64,000 nt of DNA from JALZKA01 sp033856515 (GCA_033856515.1 JAWVEY010000003.1:224086-288085), one strand, 5' to 3'; positions 41,096 to 49,936 are shown, numbered from the stretch's first letter. Notes: a model not told the origin generated them from the letters alone. Numbers and translations: made by a program.

Positions 41096-41847
41096 GCGAC
41101 CTCCTCCTCCTCGTTGGCCGCCGCCCCGTCGAGCGGCTTGATCTGAATCGGTCCGAAGATCTCAGACTGGTCCCACGTCGCCTCGCCGCGCTTGTGCATC
41201 TCGAGCAGGGCGAAAATCGTCACCGCCTGGGTCAGCTTGTCCTCACGGCCGAATGCTTCGTCGAAGTCGAAGGCGGAGCGGCTCTTGAGCAGCTGGCGGA
41301 CAGCGGCGAGGCGCCGTTCGAGCGACACCGTTGGGCGGATGTGCGAGGTGTCGGGCGCCTCGGGCATGCGCAGGAGCCCGCCGATCGCCTCGGCAAGGCG
41401 CAGGCCGACATACACCGGCCTGGCAGCGTCCAGCGAGACGCGCCGGAACTCGGGCGGCAGCGGTGCCCTGCGGAAGTACGTGTCACGCTCGGCCTCGAAA
41501 AGCGTCTGGAGGTAGCCGGCGGCGTCGTGGTAGCGGCGATACTCGAGCATGCGGGCGAGAAGCTCGTCGGCGGCCTCCTCGGGCGCGAGCAGGTCCTCGG
41601 CCTCCTCGTCCACCGGCAGGAGCAGTCGCGACTTCAACTCGAGGAGCGCAGCGATGAGGACGAGGAACTCCGTGGCTGACTCGAGGTCGAGCTCGCCCTC
41701 CTCCTCGAGGTGCTCTACGTAGGCGACGACGACCTCGCCCAGCTCGACCTCGGCGAGGTTCACACCCTCGCGCAGGACGACCGCCATCAGGAGGTCAAAG
41801 GGGCCCGCGAAGACGTCGAGCTCGAGGTCCAGGTCAGCAACCGGCAC
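41092..41847 (-). CDS. scpA: Segregation and condensation protein A
   Basis: Kleisin that bridges the SMC dimer. 251 residues: FAGPFDLLMAVVLREGVNLAEVELGEV, LIAALLELKSRLLLPVDEEAEDL, and C-terminal winged helix with QAVTIFALLEMHKRGEATWDQSEIFGPI. GTG start with TACTCT seven bases upstream. Confidence 0.95.
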   Translation of the reverse strand: MPVADLDLELDVFAGPFDLLMAVVLREGVNLAEVELGEVVVAYVEHLEEEGELDLESATEFLVLIAALLELKSRLLLPVDEEAEDLLAPEEAADELLARMLEYRRYHDAAGYLQTLFEAERDTYFRRAPLPPEFRRVSLDAARPVYVGLRLAEAIGGLLRMPEAPDTSHIRPTVSLERRLAAVRQLLKSRSAFDFDEAFGREDKLTQAVTIFALLEMHKRGEATWDQSEIFGPIQIKPLDGAAANEEEEVA

Positions 41848-41854
41848 GAGGGGC

Positions 41855-41860
41855 AGAGTA
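41855..41860 (-). promoter_or_regulatory. -10 element of scpA-scpB
   Basis: TACTCT on the minus strand, seven bases before the scpA GTG. Confidence 0.5.
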
Positions 41861-41905
41861 GCCCGGGCGCAGGACGTGGCGAGAGGCGTCTGGCTGGGAG
41901 GGGTC

Positions 41906-41911
41906 TATCGT
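41906..41911 (+). promoter_or_regulatory. -10 element of the FNT channel gene
   Basis: TATCGT, seven bases before the GTG at 41919. Confidence 0.5.
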
Positions 41912-41918
41912 GCCCCTC

Positions 41919-42713
41919 GTGGCTGAAGGGGAGAGACGCGGGGATGGCGAGTCTTCTCGTCCGCACGCGCTAGACATCTACGAGCGGGTCTGCGACGACA
42001 CCGCTGAGGAGCTTTCACGCCCCCAGGGCAGCCTGTTCTTTTCCGGCCTCTTTGCTGGGCTAACGATCGGCCTCGCGCCGCTCGCGGTGGCGCTTGTGAG
42101 CACGTCCCTGGGCGAAGACGTCAAGTCCACCGCGTTCATAGCCTCGCTGCTCTATCCGATCGGCTATGTCGCGGTGATCATCGGCCGCTCGCAGTTCTTT
42201 ACGGAGAACACCCTCTATCCGGTGATGCTCACCCTGCGAAGGGGGGAATACCTCAACCGCTCAGCTCGCCTCTGGCTGATCGTGCTCACCATGAACCTGG
42301 TCGGCGCGTTCATCTTCGCCGGGTTGGCGATCTGGTCGGGGGCTCTCGACTCGCCCGTCAAGGATCAACTTGTGGCTAACGGCGTCGACTTCACCAGTGG
42401 GGAGTTCTGGGACACCTTCTGGAGTGCCATCGTCACCGGCTTCCTGCTCGCCCTGGTCGCATGGCTCGTGGAGGGCTGCGACACCGTGACGGGGCGCGTC
42501 GCCGTGATCTGGAGCCTCGCATTCATCGTCTCCCTCGGCAGCTTCGATCACTGCATCGCGACGACGGTCACCGCGTTCGCGGCTCTGCTCGATGGAGCGC
42601 TGAGCTTGGGCGAGACGATCGAGTGGTTCATTCCCGTCCTCGCAGGCAACATCGTGGGCGGCGTCGCAATCGTGGCTTCGATCAACTACGGCCAGGTCCG
42701 AGAAGAGGACTAG
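41919..42713 (+). CDS. Formate/nitrite transporter (FNT) family channel
   Basis: 264 residues with six membrane helices: GSLFFSGLFAGLTIGLAPLAVAL, FIASLLYPIGYVAVIIGRSQFFTENTLYPVML, ARLWLIVLTMNLVGAFIFAGLAIW, TGFLLALVAWLVEG, VAVIWSLAFIVSLGSFDHC, and IPVLAGNIVGGVAIVASINYGQV. The sequence FFTENTLYPVM and the N-x4-GG motif in the last helix fit the YfdC-like branch. Substrate uncertain. GTG at 41919 favoured by the -10 spacing; GTG at 41910 is the alternative. Its stop overlaps that of trpS. Confidence 0.88.
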   Translation: MAEGERRGDGESSRPHALDIYERVCDDTAEELSRPQGSLFFSGLFAGLTIGLAPLAVALVSTSLGEDVKSTAFIASLLYPIGYVAVIIGRSQFFTENTLYPVMLTLRRGEYLNRSARLWLIVLTMNLVGAFIFAGLAIWSGALDSPVKDQLVANGVDFTSGEFWDTFWSAIVTGFLLALVAWLVEGCDTVTGRVAVIWSLAFIVSLGSFDHCIATTVTAFAALLDGALSLGETIEWFIPVLAGNIVGGVAIVASINYGQVREED

Positions 42714-43693
42714 GGAGTACCGACGCCCATGACCTGGCGGACGTCCGCCAGGGTCCCGGCGGCGATCTCGCGGGCCTTGTCGGCACCCGCGGCGAGCATG
42801 CGCTCGAGCTCGCCCTCATCCGCTCGCAACTCGGCGTAGCGCGACTGCACCGGCGCGAGATACTCGACCACGGCTTCGGCCACCGCGCCCTTGAAGTCGC
42901 CGTAACCCGAGCCTTCGAACTCGGACTCGACCGCATCGGGAGTCGATCCACGGACTGCGGCCAGAATGTCGATCAGATTCGCGACGCCTTCCTTGCCCTC
43001 GCCGCGATGGACTCCCGAACCCGAGTCGGTGAGCGCGCTCTTGATCTTCTTCGTGATCCGGTTCGGCTCGTCGAGGACGTAGACGGTCCCAAGCTCAGAT
43101 GCGGACGTCGTGGACATCTTGGACGCCGGGTCCTGGAGGTCCATGATGCGAGCGCCCACTTCAGGGATGCGGTGCTCTGGCTCAACGAGGGTCTCGCCGA
43201 AGCGCTCGTTGAAGCGCCGCGCAATCTCGCGCATGAGCTCGATGTGCTGGCGCTGGTCGTCGCCGACGGGGACCTCATGCGCGCGGTAGGCGAGCACATC
43301 CGCGGCCTGCAGCACCGGGTAGAAGAACAGGGCGGCCGAGACGAGCTCGCGCTGCTTGTCGGCCTTGTCCTTGAACTGGGTCATCCGGTTGAGGTCACCG
43401 TGGGCCGTGACCGCTGAGAGCAGCCAGCAGAGCTCGGTGTGTTCGTGGACGTCGGACTGGCGGAAGAGGATGCAGCGCTCGGGATCGAGGCCCGCGGCGA
43501 GGAGAATTGCGGTCGTGTCATAGAGCCGCTCGCGGAGTTCGGCTGGCTCATAGGCGACCGAAACCGCGTGCAGGTCCACCAGGCAGAAGATGCCCTCGCC
43601 GCGCTCCTGGCTCTCGACGTATTGGGAGATCGCCCCGATGTAGTTGCCCAGGTGCTTGCGCCCGGTGGGCTGGATGCCGCTGAAGATGCGCAT
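42710..43693 (-). CDS. trpS: Tryptophanyl-tRNA synthetase
   Basis: Class I synthetase of 327 residues: FSGIQPTGRKHLGNYIGA (HIGH-like), MTQFKDKADKQ, PVLQAADVLAYRAHEVPVGDDQRQHIEL, and KMSTT as the KMSKS motif. A TAGATT box lies nine bases before the ATG. No T-box or leader peptide is visible upstream. Confidence 0.96.
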   Translation of the reverse strand: MRIFSGIQPTGRKHLGNYIGAISQYVESQERGEGIFCLVDLHAVSVAYEPAELRERLYDTTAILLAAGLDPERCILFRQSDVHEHTELCWLLSAVTAHGDLNRMTQFKDKADKQRELVSAALFFYPVLQAADVLAYRAHEVPVGDDQRQHIELMREIARRFNERFGETLVEPEHRIPEVGARIMDLQDPASKMSTTSASELGTVYVLDEPNRITKKIKSALTDSGSGVHRGEGKEGVANLIDILAAVRGSTPDAVESEFEGSGYGDFKGAVAEAVVEYLAPVQSRYAELRADEGELERMLAAGADKAREIAAGTLADVRQVMGVGTP

Positions 43694-43702
43694 GAGCGGC
43701 TG

Positions 43703-43708
43703 AATCTA
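43703..43708 (-). promoter_or_regulatory. -10 element of trpS
   Basis: TAGATT on the minus strand, nine bases before the trpS ATG. Confidence 0.4.
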
Positions 43709-43769
43709 TTGGGACCTTCGGCGACCTGCGCTTCGTACTTCCGGTGTCAACAAGTCCGAAGGGAGCCTC

Positions 43770-44735
43770 ATGCGTAGCCGAGTCCTCACCGCCACGGTCA
43801 TCGCGACCGCCGTCCTCGGCGTCGCCGTCCCCAGCGCCGCATCCGACGGCCTGCCGATTCCGGTAGACCAGGCGTACGGCGACGGAGTCGTCTCGGCTGA
43901 CGGGCACAGTCGGTTCGTGGCGATCGGCGCCGGCGAAAAGACGGTCGTCATGAGGATCGAGACGGGCGGTGGCACCGTCGTCGACTACACCACTACCGAC
44001 GGCACCTTTGGCGTCCCTGCGGTCGCCCTCGACGCCACGGCCAGCGGGATTTCGGCAGACGGAGAGACCCTTGCGCTGATCAACCCTCGGGAGCGGTTCC
44101 CGCGGACGAGCACTGACCTTCAGGTCTACGAGGCGCAGAAGCTCCGGCGCGGCCCTGTGAACATCCACCTCGACGGCGACTTCAGCTTTGACGCCCTCTC
44201 GCCGAACGGCGAGACGATGTATCTCGTCGAGTACCCGGACCGTCGCGACCCGGGTGCCTATCAGGTGCGTGCCTTCGACCTGGCGACTCGAGAGCTCGAC
44301 CCGGACCCGATCCTCGACACCGAGGAGGAGCCGGGCGAGATGCGCGGCTTCCCGCAGACCCGGGTCACAAGCCAGGACGGCGGCTGGGCGTACACCCTCT
44401 ATGACGGAGGCGAGCATCCGTTCATCCACGCGCTCGACCTCGTGAACGCGACGACCGTCTGCATTGACCTCGACATGATCAGCGCCCGACAGACATATGG
44501 CGCGACGCTCGCGATGAGCGCCGATGGCGACGCGATCGAGGTCACGGACCGCAAGGGGACCCTGAAGGCGGTCGTGAACACCGCGACCCACGAGGCCACC
44601 GAACCTGACGACGAACCTGAGCCCACGGCGACACCCGTCGAGGAGGACTCGGGCGCCGAGATGGCTGGGATAGCGGCGGGAGCGCTCGTACTAATGGCAA
44701 TCGCAGCGGTCGGGATCCGCCGGATGCGGAGGTGA
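43770..44735 (+). CDS. Secreted beta-propeller-like protein with C-terminal membrane anchor
   Basis: 321 residues. Signal peptide (VLTATVIATAVLGVAVPSAAS), a WD40/TolB-like body with repeated strands (VVSADGHSRFVAIG, GISADGETLALIN, ALSPNGETMYLVEY, AMSADGDAIEV), an acidic Pro/Thr linker (EPDDEPEPTATPVEED) and a final helix GIAAGALVLMAIAAVGIRRMRR. Function unknown; probably an extracytoplasmic sensor. GGGAG lies six bases before the ATG. Its stop overlaps the sigma factor start (GTGA), so it is coupled to an ECF system. Confidence 0.75.
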   Translation: MRSRVLTATVIATAVLGVAVPSAASDGLPIPVDQAYGDGVVSADGHSRFVAIGAGEKTVVMRIETGGGTVVDYTTTDGTFGVPAVALDATASGISADGETLALINPRERFPRTSTDLQVYEAQKLRRGPVNIHLDGDFSFDALSPNGETMYLVEYPDRRDPGAYQVRAFDLATRELDPDPILDTEEEPGEMRGFPQTRVTSQDGGWAYTLYDGGEHPFIHALDLVNATTVCIDLDMISARQTYGATLAMSADGDAIEVTDRKGTLKAVVNTATHEATEPDDEPEPTATPVEEDSGAEMAGIAAGALVLMAIAAVGIRRMRR

Positions 44736-45355
44736 CGGCAGAATGCGTTCTCCGTATGGAGGCGCTGCCACGACTCTTCGGCTCCGTCAGCCCGGATGAC
44801 CGCTCGCTCGAGCGGCAGACCGAACGGGCCGTCGTCAAGGCGGCGCAACGCGGGTCCAACGAGGCGATGGAGGAGCTCTTTCGCCGCCATTGGCGCGGCG
44901 CCCACCGCGCCGCGTATCTCGTCGTGCACGACGGCCCGGCAGCCGAGGACATCGCCCAGGAGGCGTTCATCTCGGCGATCCGCTCGCTCGACCGTTTCGA
45001 CCGCCGCCGGCCGTTCGCACCGTGGCTTCACCGCATCGTCGTGAACAGGGCGATCGACTGGACGCGGGCCAGGAAGGCCCGCCGCGAGGTCTCGGGCGAG
45101 GCGATCGAGGCATGGGAAGGCGAGTCGCATGATCCGGACCTGGACGCCATCGCCGACTCGGGGCGCATGGTCGAGGTGCTCCGCTCGCTCGGCCCCGAGC
45201 AGCGCGCGGTCGTCGTCATGCGCTACATCCTCGAATACACACCCGGCGAAATCGCCGAGATCCTCGGCATGCCCCGCGGAACCGTGAACTCGCGCCTCCG
45301 TCGCGGGCTCGACGCCCTCGCTCAAGCCCTGCCCAGGGAGACCGGCGATGACTGA
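44732..45355 (+). CDS. ECF-family RNA polymerase sigma factor
   Basis: 207 residues. Region 2: AMEELFRRHWRGAHRAAYLVVHD, AEDIAQEAFISAIRSLDRFDRRRPFAPWLHRIVVNRAIDW; region 4: LEVLRSLGPEQRAV-like block (EVLRSLGPEQRAVVVMRYIL) and YTPGEIAEILGMPRGTVNSRLRRGLDAL. GTG at 44732 overlaps the previous stop; an in-frame ATG eight codons later (44756) is also possible. Region 1.1 and 3 are absent, as in ECF factors. Followed by its probable membrane anti-sigma. Confidence 0.93.
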   Translation: MTAECVLRMEALPRLFGSVSPDDRSLERQTERAVVKAAQRGSNEAMEELFRRHWRGAHRAAYLVVHDGPAAEDIAQEAFISAIRSLDRFDRRRPFAPWLHRIVVNRAIDWTRARKARREVSGEAIEAWEGESHDPDLDAIADSGRMVEVLRSLGPEQRAVVVMRYILEYTPGEIAEILGMPRGTVNSRLRRGLDALAQALPRETGDD

Positions 45356-46553
45356 TCGGAAGCGCACCGATGAGCGGGTCCGCTCCGCCCTGCTCGAGCT
45401 GGAGGCGCCGGACGAGCCGAGCGCCGAGGAGCGCGCCCGGCAGGTCGTAGACGCGGCTTTCGACGGCCACACACCCGCCCAAACCCGCTCGCGCATGCCC
45501 CTGCGGGCCGGGATTGCCGTCGTCACAGCCGCGGCCATCGCGGGATTCGCGCTGACCCCAGCGGGCGCTGATGTGCGCGAATGGATCGCAGACACGATCG
45601 ACTCGGCTGGCGAGGAGGACGCGGAGCCACGGCTCACGTCCCTCCCCACACCCGGGAGCGTCCTGGTCGACGCGCCGAGCGGCGCCTGGGTCATCCGCGA
45701 GGACGGATCCAAGCGCCACCTGGGTGACTACGACCGGGCGACCTGGTCGCCGAACGGCCGGTTCGTCGGCGTCGCCGACGGGTCGGAGCTACGGGCGATC
45801 GACCCGGCCGGGAACTTCCGCTGGTCGATCGAGGCCGGCGCGCCGGTGAAGGCGATCGACTGGTCGTCCGACGAAGGCTTCCGGGTCGCGTACATCGCGG
45901 GCGGCGAGTTGCGCGTCGTCACGGGCGACGGGGTCACCGACAGTGCGGTGGCGCCTGCAGCGGAAGTGCCGCCGGCGTGGCAGCCCGAGTCCGATCCCGC
46001 GGCGGCCGTCCACCGACTCACATACGTCGATCCCAAGAACCGGGTCGTGAGCGTTGCGACGGACTCGGGCCGGGTGCTCTGGCGGACCCAGGAGTATTTC
46101 GACCCGGTTCGGTCGCTGGAGTGGTCGGGCGACGGGGAACGGCTATTGGTCGTCACGGGCGACTCCGCGACGATCCAGGACGACGAGGGCGGGACCTTCT
46201 TCAAAGGCCCCGTGGCAACCGGTGTCGAGCACGCGGCGATCTCGCCGGACGGCAGCGAAGTCGCGGTGGTCTCCTCGGGACCGCGCGGCACCGAGCTCAG
46301 CCTCTACAGCGACACCGCGCCGGTCAGGCGCCTCTATTCGAGCGGGCGCCAGAACCCGAACGCCCGCTTCGGCCCGCCGGTCTTCTCGCCGGATGGCGGG
46401 TGGATCCTCCTGCCGTGGCCCGAGGCCGACCAGTGGCTGTTCGTGAACACGCAGGACGAGCGCGTCACCGCCGTGGCCGACATCGCGCGTCAGTTCGACG
46501 CCGACGGCAAGGGCAAAGCCGCGTTCCCCGACGTCGCGGGCTGGTGCTGCTGA
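45348..46553 (+). CDS. Membrane-anchored propeller protein, probable anti-sigma factor
   Basis: 401 residues, starting eight bases before the sigma factor stop. Cytoplasmic N-terminus of about 50 charged residues, one helix (AGIAVVTAAAIAGFALTPAGA), then an extracytoplasmic beta-propeller (ATWSPNGRFVGVAD, AIDWSSDEGFRVAYIAGG, SLEWSGDGERLLVV, AAISPDGSEVAVVSSG, PVFSPDGGWILLPWP). The order sigma then membrane protein suggests an anti-sigma, but no classical zinc-binding anti-sigma motif is seen in the N-terminus. Confidence 0.75.
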   Translation: MTDRKRTDERVRSALLELEAPDEPSAEERARQVVDAAFDGHTPAQTRSRMPLRAGIAVVTAAAIAGFALTPAGADVREWIADTIDSAGEEDAEPRLTSLPTPGSVLVDAPSGAWVIREDGSKRHLGDYDRATWSPNGRFVGVADGSELRAIDPAGNFRWSIEAGAPVKAIDWSSDEGFRVAYIAGGELRVVTGDGVTDSAVAPAAEVPPAWQPESDPAAAVHRLTYVDPKNRVVSVATDSGRVLWRTQEYFDPVRSLEWSGDGERLLVVTGDSATIQDDEGGTFFKGPVATGVEHAAISPDGSEVAVVSSGPRGTELSLYSDTAPVRRLYSSGRQNPNARFGPPVFSPDGGWILLPWPEADQWLFVNTQDERVTAVADIARQFDADGKGKAAFPDVAGWCC

Positions 46554-46563
46554 TAATTGCCGC

Positions 46564-47595
46564 GTGGCAGAGCCCCTTCCGCGCAACCTCCAGCCGATGC
46601 TCGCGACGCCGGCCACCGTGCCGCCCGTGGATGAGGGCTGGGCGTTCGAGATCAAGTGGGACGGCGTACGAGCGCTCGCGTACTGCGAGGACGGTGCGCT
46701 TCGCATCTCGTCGCGACGCGGCGAGGACGCGAGCCACCGGTACCCCGAGCTGACCGGGCTTCCCGACGCGCTCGGCGGGCGGGCAGCCATCCTGGACGGC
46801 GAGGTCGTGGCGTTCGACGCCGAAGGCCGGCCCAGCTTCCAGACGCTGCAGAAGCGCATGGGCCTGTCTCGGCCCGAGACGATCCGCCGTCGCTCGCAGG
46901 AGGTTCCGGTGACCTTCGTTGCCTTCGACCTCCTCCACCTCGATTCTGAGTCGCTCCTTGCCAAGCCGTACGAGCGCCGCCGCGAGCTCCTCGCCGGGCT
47001 CGCACTCGATGGCGATTGCTGGCGCGCGCCCGCTCATCGGATCGGCGACGGGACGGCGTTCCTCGACGCGGCGCGGTCTCAGGGGCTCGAGGGGATCGTG
47101 TGCAAGCGGCTAGGCACGCCGTACCGGCCCGGCAGGCGAAGCGCCGATTGGCTCAAGATCCGCGCGCGCCTTCGCCAGGAGCTGGTGGTCGGCGGCTACA
47201 TGCCGGGCGAAGGCGGGCGCACGGGATCGGTCGGCTCGCTCCTGGTCGGCTACTGGGACCGCACTCCCGAAGAGGCGGTGTCGACCGGAAGCGCCCAGAA
47301 GCTCGTCTACGCCGGCGGCGTGGGCACCGGCTTCACGGACGAGATGCTGAAGCGCCTGCGCGAGCTGCTCGAGCCGCTGCGGATCGACGAGATGATGTTC
47401 GAGCTGGGCGAGGACCCGCGAGAGAAGTACAAGGGCCGAGCCAGGGCGCGAGGCGCCGGGCCGATCTGGGTCGAGCCCCTCCTCATCTGCGAGGTCGAGT
47501 TCACGGAATGGACGTTCGAGGGCACTCTGCGCCAACCGTCGTTCAAGGGGCTCCGCGACGACAAGGCGCCCCGCGAGGTCGTGCGCGAGACGTAG
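46564..47595 (+). CDS. ATP-dependent DNA ligase (LigD ligase domain / LigC type)
   Basis: 343 residues. Nucleotidyltransferase motif I EIKWDGVRAL (adenylated Lys), motif III ILDGEVVAFD, motif IV LEGIVCKRLGTPYRPGRRSADWLKIR (IV and V), then an OB-fold domain (QELVVGGYMPGEGGRTGSVGSLLVGY). Typical of NHEJ ligases encoded separately from the polymerase. GTG start with GATAAT six bases upstream. Ku and a LigD-type polymerase follow within 1.5 kb. Confidence 0.93.
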   Translation: MAEPLPRNLQPMLATPATVPPVDEGWAFEIKWDGVRALAYCEDGALRISSRRGEDASHRYPELTGLPDALGGRAAILDGEVVAFDAEGRPSFQTLQKRMGLSRPETIRRRSQEVPVTFVAFDLLHLDSESLLAKPYERRRELLAGLALDGDCWRAPAHRIGDGTAFLDAARSQGLEGIVCKRLGTPYRPGRRSADWLKIRARLRQELVVGGYMPGEGGRTGSVGSLLVGYWDRTPEEAVSTGSAQKLVYAGGVGTGFTDEMLKRLRELLEPLRIDEMMFELGEDPREKYKGRARARGAGPIWVEPLLICEVEFTEWTFEGTLRQPSFKGLRDDKAPREVVRET

Positions 47596-47627
47596 AGATG
47601 AGCGCTTCCGGCGATACTGGGCGAGCG

Positions 47628-48029
47628 ATGTCGCACGAATACGTAGAAGTTGTTCGGGGATGGTTCGAGGCCTACAACCGAAGGGACATCGATGGGCTGC
47701 TTGAACTCTCTGATCCGGAGATCGAGTTTCGCTCGATCTTCGCCGGGATCGAGTCGGGTGGCGCCTTTCGCGGGAGGGCGGGCGTCTACGACTACTTCAA
47801 GGCAATCGATGATGCCTACGAGTCGTTCCAGGTCCCGCCCGACGAGTTGCTCGACGCCGGCGCGGCGGTCCTGGTACCGGGATACGCCGTATGGACCGGC
47901 CGGGGAAGCGGCGCGAGCGACCGGACGCGAATCTTCGTCGCCGTCTGGCTCCGGACGGCAAAGGTCATGCGGGTCGAGACATTCACGGACCGCACCGAAG
48001 CCTTCGAAGCACTTGGGATGTCTGAGTAG
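47628..48029 (+). CDS. SnoaL/NTF2-like protein
   Basis: 133 residues with the NTF2-fold pattern MSHEYVEVVRGWFEAYNRRDIDGLLELSDPEIEFRS...GAFRGRAGVYDYFKAI...and C-terminal VAVWLRTAKVMRVETFTDRTEAFEALG. Such folds are ketosteroid-isomerase-like; function here unknown. It sits inside the NHEJ cluster. ATG at 47628 is chosen for homology and a GATACT box nine bases upstream; an in-frame ATG at 47598 is possible. Confidence 0.78.
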   Translation: MSHEYVEVVRGWFEAYNRRDIDGLLELSDPEIEFRSIFAGIESGGAFRGRAGVYDYFKAIDDAYESFQVPPDELLDAGAAVLVPGYAVWTGRGSGASDRTRIFVAVWLRTAKVMRVETFTDRTEAFEALGMSE

Positions 48030-48099
48030 CCCTGTCAAGCCTTCAGCGCGACGCAAGATCGCGTTCGCGCGCCCGTGTCCGGGCGGACTCTCCGGGGTA

Positions 48100-48133
48100 A
48101 CCTCGAAACACTGCTTTCTGATGAATTCGAGGT
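48100..48133. promoter_or_regulatory. Inverted repeat upstream of ku (possible operator)
   Basis: Perfect 8-bp arms ACCTCGAA and TTCGAGGT separated by 18 bases, ending ten bases before the ku ATG. Position suits a regulator-binding site or an mRNA hairpin. Confidence 0.45.
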
Positions 48134-48143
48134 CTAACTAGCC

Positions 48144-49025
48144 ATGGCACGAGCAATCTGGACAGGCTCAATCTCGTTCGGGCTCCTCAACGTGCCCGTG
48201 AAGCTTTACAGCGCCGTTTCCAAGAAGAACGTGTCGTTCCGCGAGCTGCGTGAGTCCGACTCGTCGCGCATCCGCCACAAGCGCGTTGCTGAGGCAGACG
48301 GGAAGGAAGTCCCCTACGAGGACATCGTCAAGGGGTATGAGATCTCGCCCGAGACCTATGTCGTGCTGACCAAGGACGACTTCGAGGAGATCGACCCCAA
48401 GAAGACGCGCTCGATCGAGATCCAGGACTTCGTCGACCTCGACCAGATCGACCCCATCTACTTCGACCACCCCTATTACCTCGGCCCGGACAAGGGCGCT
48501 GAGCGCGCTTACGCCCTGCTCACCAAGGCGATGAACGAGCAGAAGAAGGTCGCCGTGGCCCGCTTCGTCCTTCGCAACAAGGAGAACCTGGCCGCGATCC
48601 GCCCGATGGGCGACGTCCTGACGATGGCGACGATGCGGTTCGCCGACGAGGTGGTCGCACCGGACGAGATCTCCGAGATCCTGGGCGAAGAGACCGAGTC
48701 GCCGCGCAAGGCCGAGGTCGACATGGCCAAGCAGCTCATCGAATCCCTCTCGAACGACTTCGAGCCGAGCGCCTACAAGGACGAGTACCGGGAAGAGCTG
48801 TTGGCGCTGATCGAGCGCAAGGCCAAGGGCGAGGAGATCGTCGAGGCGGAGACCGAGGCGCCCAAGCCCACCAAGGCCCCGGACCTGATGGCCGCGCTCG
48901 AGGAGAGCCTCGCCGCGGTCCGCTCCGAACCCCTTGGCGAAGGCGGCGAGACCAAGAAGAAGGCGCCTGCCAAGAAGAAGGCGCCGGCCAAGAAGACCTC
49001 GAAGGCAAAGTCAGCCGCTAAGTAG
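48144..49025 (+). CDS. ku: Bacterial Ku, non-homologous end-joining protein
   Basis: Homodimeric ring that binds DNA ends and recruits the ligase. 293 residues: MARAIWTGSISFGLLNVPVKLYSAV, DSSRIRHKRVAEADGKEVPYEDIVKGYE, YFDHPYYLGPDKGAERAYALL, and QLIESLSNDFEPSAYKDEYREEL. The C-terminus is a Lys/Ala/Pro tail (KKKAPAKKKAPAKKTSKAKS), which in other Ku proteins aids DNA binding. Followed five bases later by the polymerase gene. Confidence 0.97.
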   Translation: MARAIWTGSISFGLLNVPVKLYSAVSKKNVSFRELRESDSSRIRHKRVAEADGKEVPYEDIVKGYEISPETYVVLTKDDFEEIDPKKTRSIEIQDFVDLDQIDPIYFDHPYYLGPDKGAERAYALLTKAMNEQKKVAVARFVLRNKENLAAIRPMGDVLTMATMRFADEVVAPDEISEILGEETESPRKAEVDMAKQLIESLSNDFEPSAYKDEYREELLALIERKAKGEEIVEAETEAPKPTKAPDLMAALEESLAAVRSEPLGEGGETKKKAPAKKKAPAKKTSKAKSAAK

Positions 49026-49030
49026 CGCTC

Positions 49031-49936
49031 GTGCCCGACGAGCGCACCGAAGTCGAGGTCGACGGCCGGACCCTCTCTCTGTCGAACCTCGACAAGGTCA
49101 TGTGGCCGAAGTCGAAGACGACCAAGGGCGAGGCGATCGACTACTACGCCCGAGTCGCGGACACACTCGTGCCCCACTTGACCGGGCGGCCGCTGACGCG
49201 GGTCCGCTTTCCCGACGGCGTCGAGGGCCAGCGCTTCTATGAGAAGCGCATCCCCAAGGGCGCGCCTGAGTGGGTCCGCTCAGAGCCGGTGGGCATGGAC
49301 CGCGTCGGGGAGATCGATTTCGTGGTCTGCGACGACAAGCCCTCGCTCGTATGGCTCGCGCAGATGGGCGCGCTCGAGCTTCACCCCTCGCTCTCGAAGG
49401 TCGACGCGATGGATTGCCCCACCGTGATCGCCTTCGATCTCGACCCCGGCCCGCCCGCCGCGATGCGCGAGTGCTGCACCGTCGCCCTTCGGGTCCGCGA
49501 GCTGTTCCAGGGCGTGGGCCTCGAGAGCTTCGCCAAGACCTCGGGCTCGAAGGGCATCCAGGTCTACGTGCCCCTGAACGGCTCTGAGACGTACGAGAAG
49601 ACGAAGCCGTTTTCCCACGCGGTCGCGCAGGCGCTCGAGAAGGCCGAGCCCGCGCTAGTCGTCTCGCGCATGACCAAGTCGCTGCGAGTTGGCAAGGTGC
49701 TGGTGGACTGGAGCCAGAACACGCGCTCCAAGACAACCGTCGCCGTCTACTCCCTTCGCGCCCGCGAACGGCCCACGATCTCGACCCCCGTCACTTGGGA
49801 CGAGATCGAGGCCGGCGCCGCCGGCGACGACGAGCTGGTCTTCGAGGCCGAGGACGTCCTGGCGCGGATCGAGAAGCACGGCGACCTCTTCGAGCCCGTG
49901 CTCGGGCTCAAACAATCGTTGCCCAAAGGGGCCTGA
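49031..49936 (+). CDS. LigD-type NHEJ polymerase/primase (AEP superfamily)
   Basis: 301 residues: SLSNLDKVMWPKSKTTKGEAIDYY, IAFDLDPGPPAAMREC (catalytic Asp pair), FAKTSGSKGIQVYVPL (nucleotide-binding Ser-Gly-Ser-Lys-Gly), and LVDWSQNTRSKTTVAVYSLRARE. This is the PolDom of LigD encoded as a free-standing protein; the 3'-phosphoesterase domain of LigD is not found in the window. GTG start, probably in one transcript with ku. Confidence 0.95.
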   Translation: MPDERTEVEVDGRTLSLSNLDKVMWPKSKTTKGEAIDYYARVADTLVPHLTGRPLTRVRFPDGVEGQRFYEKRIPKGAPEWVRSEPVGMDRVGEIDFVVCDDKPSLVWLAQMGALELHPSLSKVDAMDCPTVIAFDLDPGPPAAMRECCTVALRVRELFQGVGLESFAKTSGSKGIQVYVPLNGSETYEKTKPFSHAVAQALEKAEPALVVSRMTKSLRVGKVLVDWSQNTRSKTTVAVYSLRARERPTISTPVTWDEIEAGAAGDDELVFEAEDVLARIEKHGDLFEPVLGLKQSLPKGA

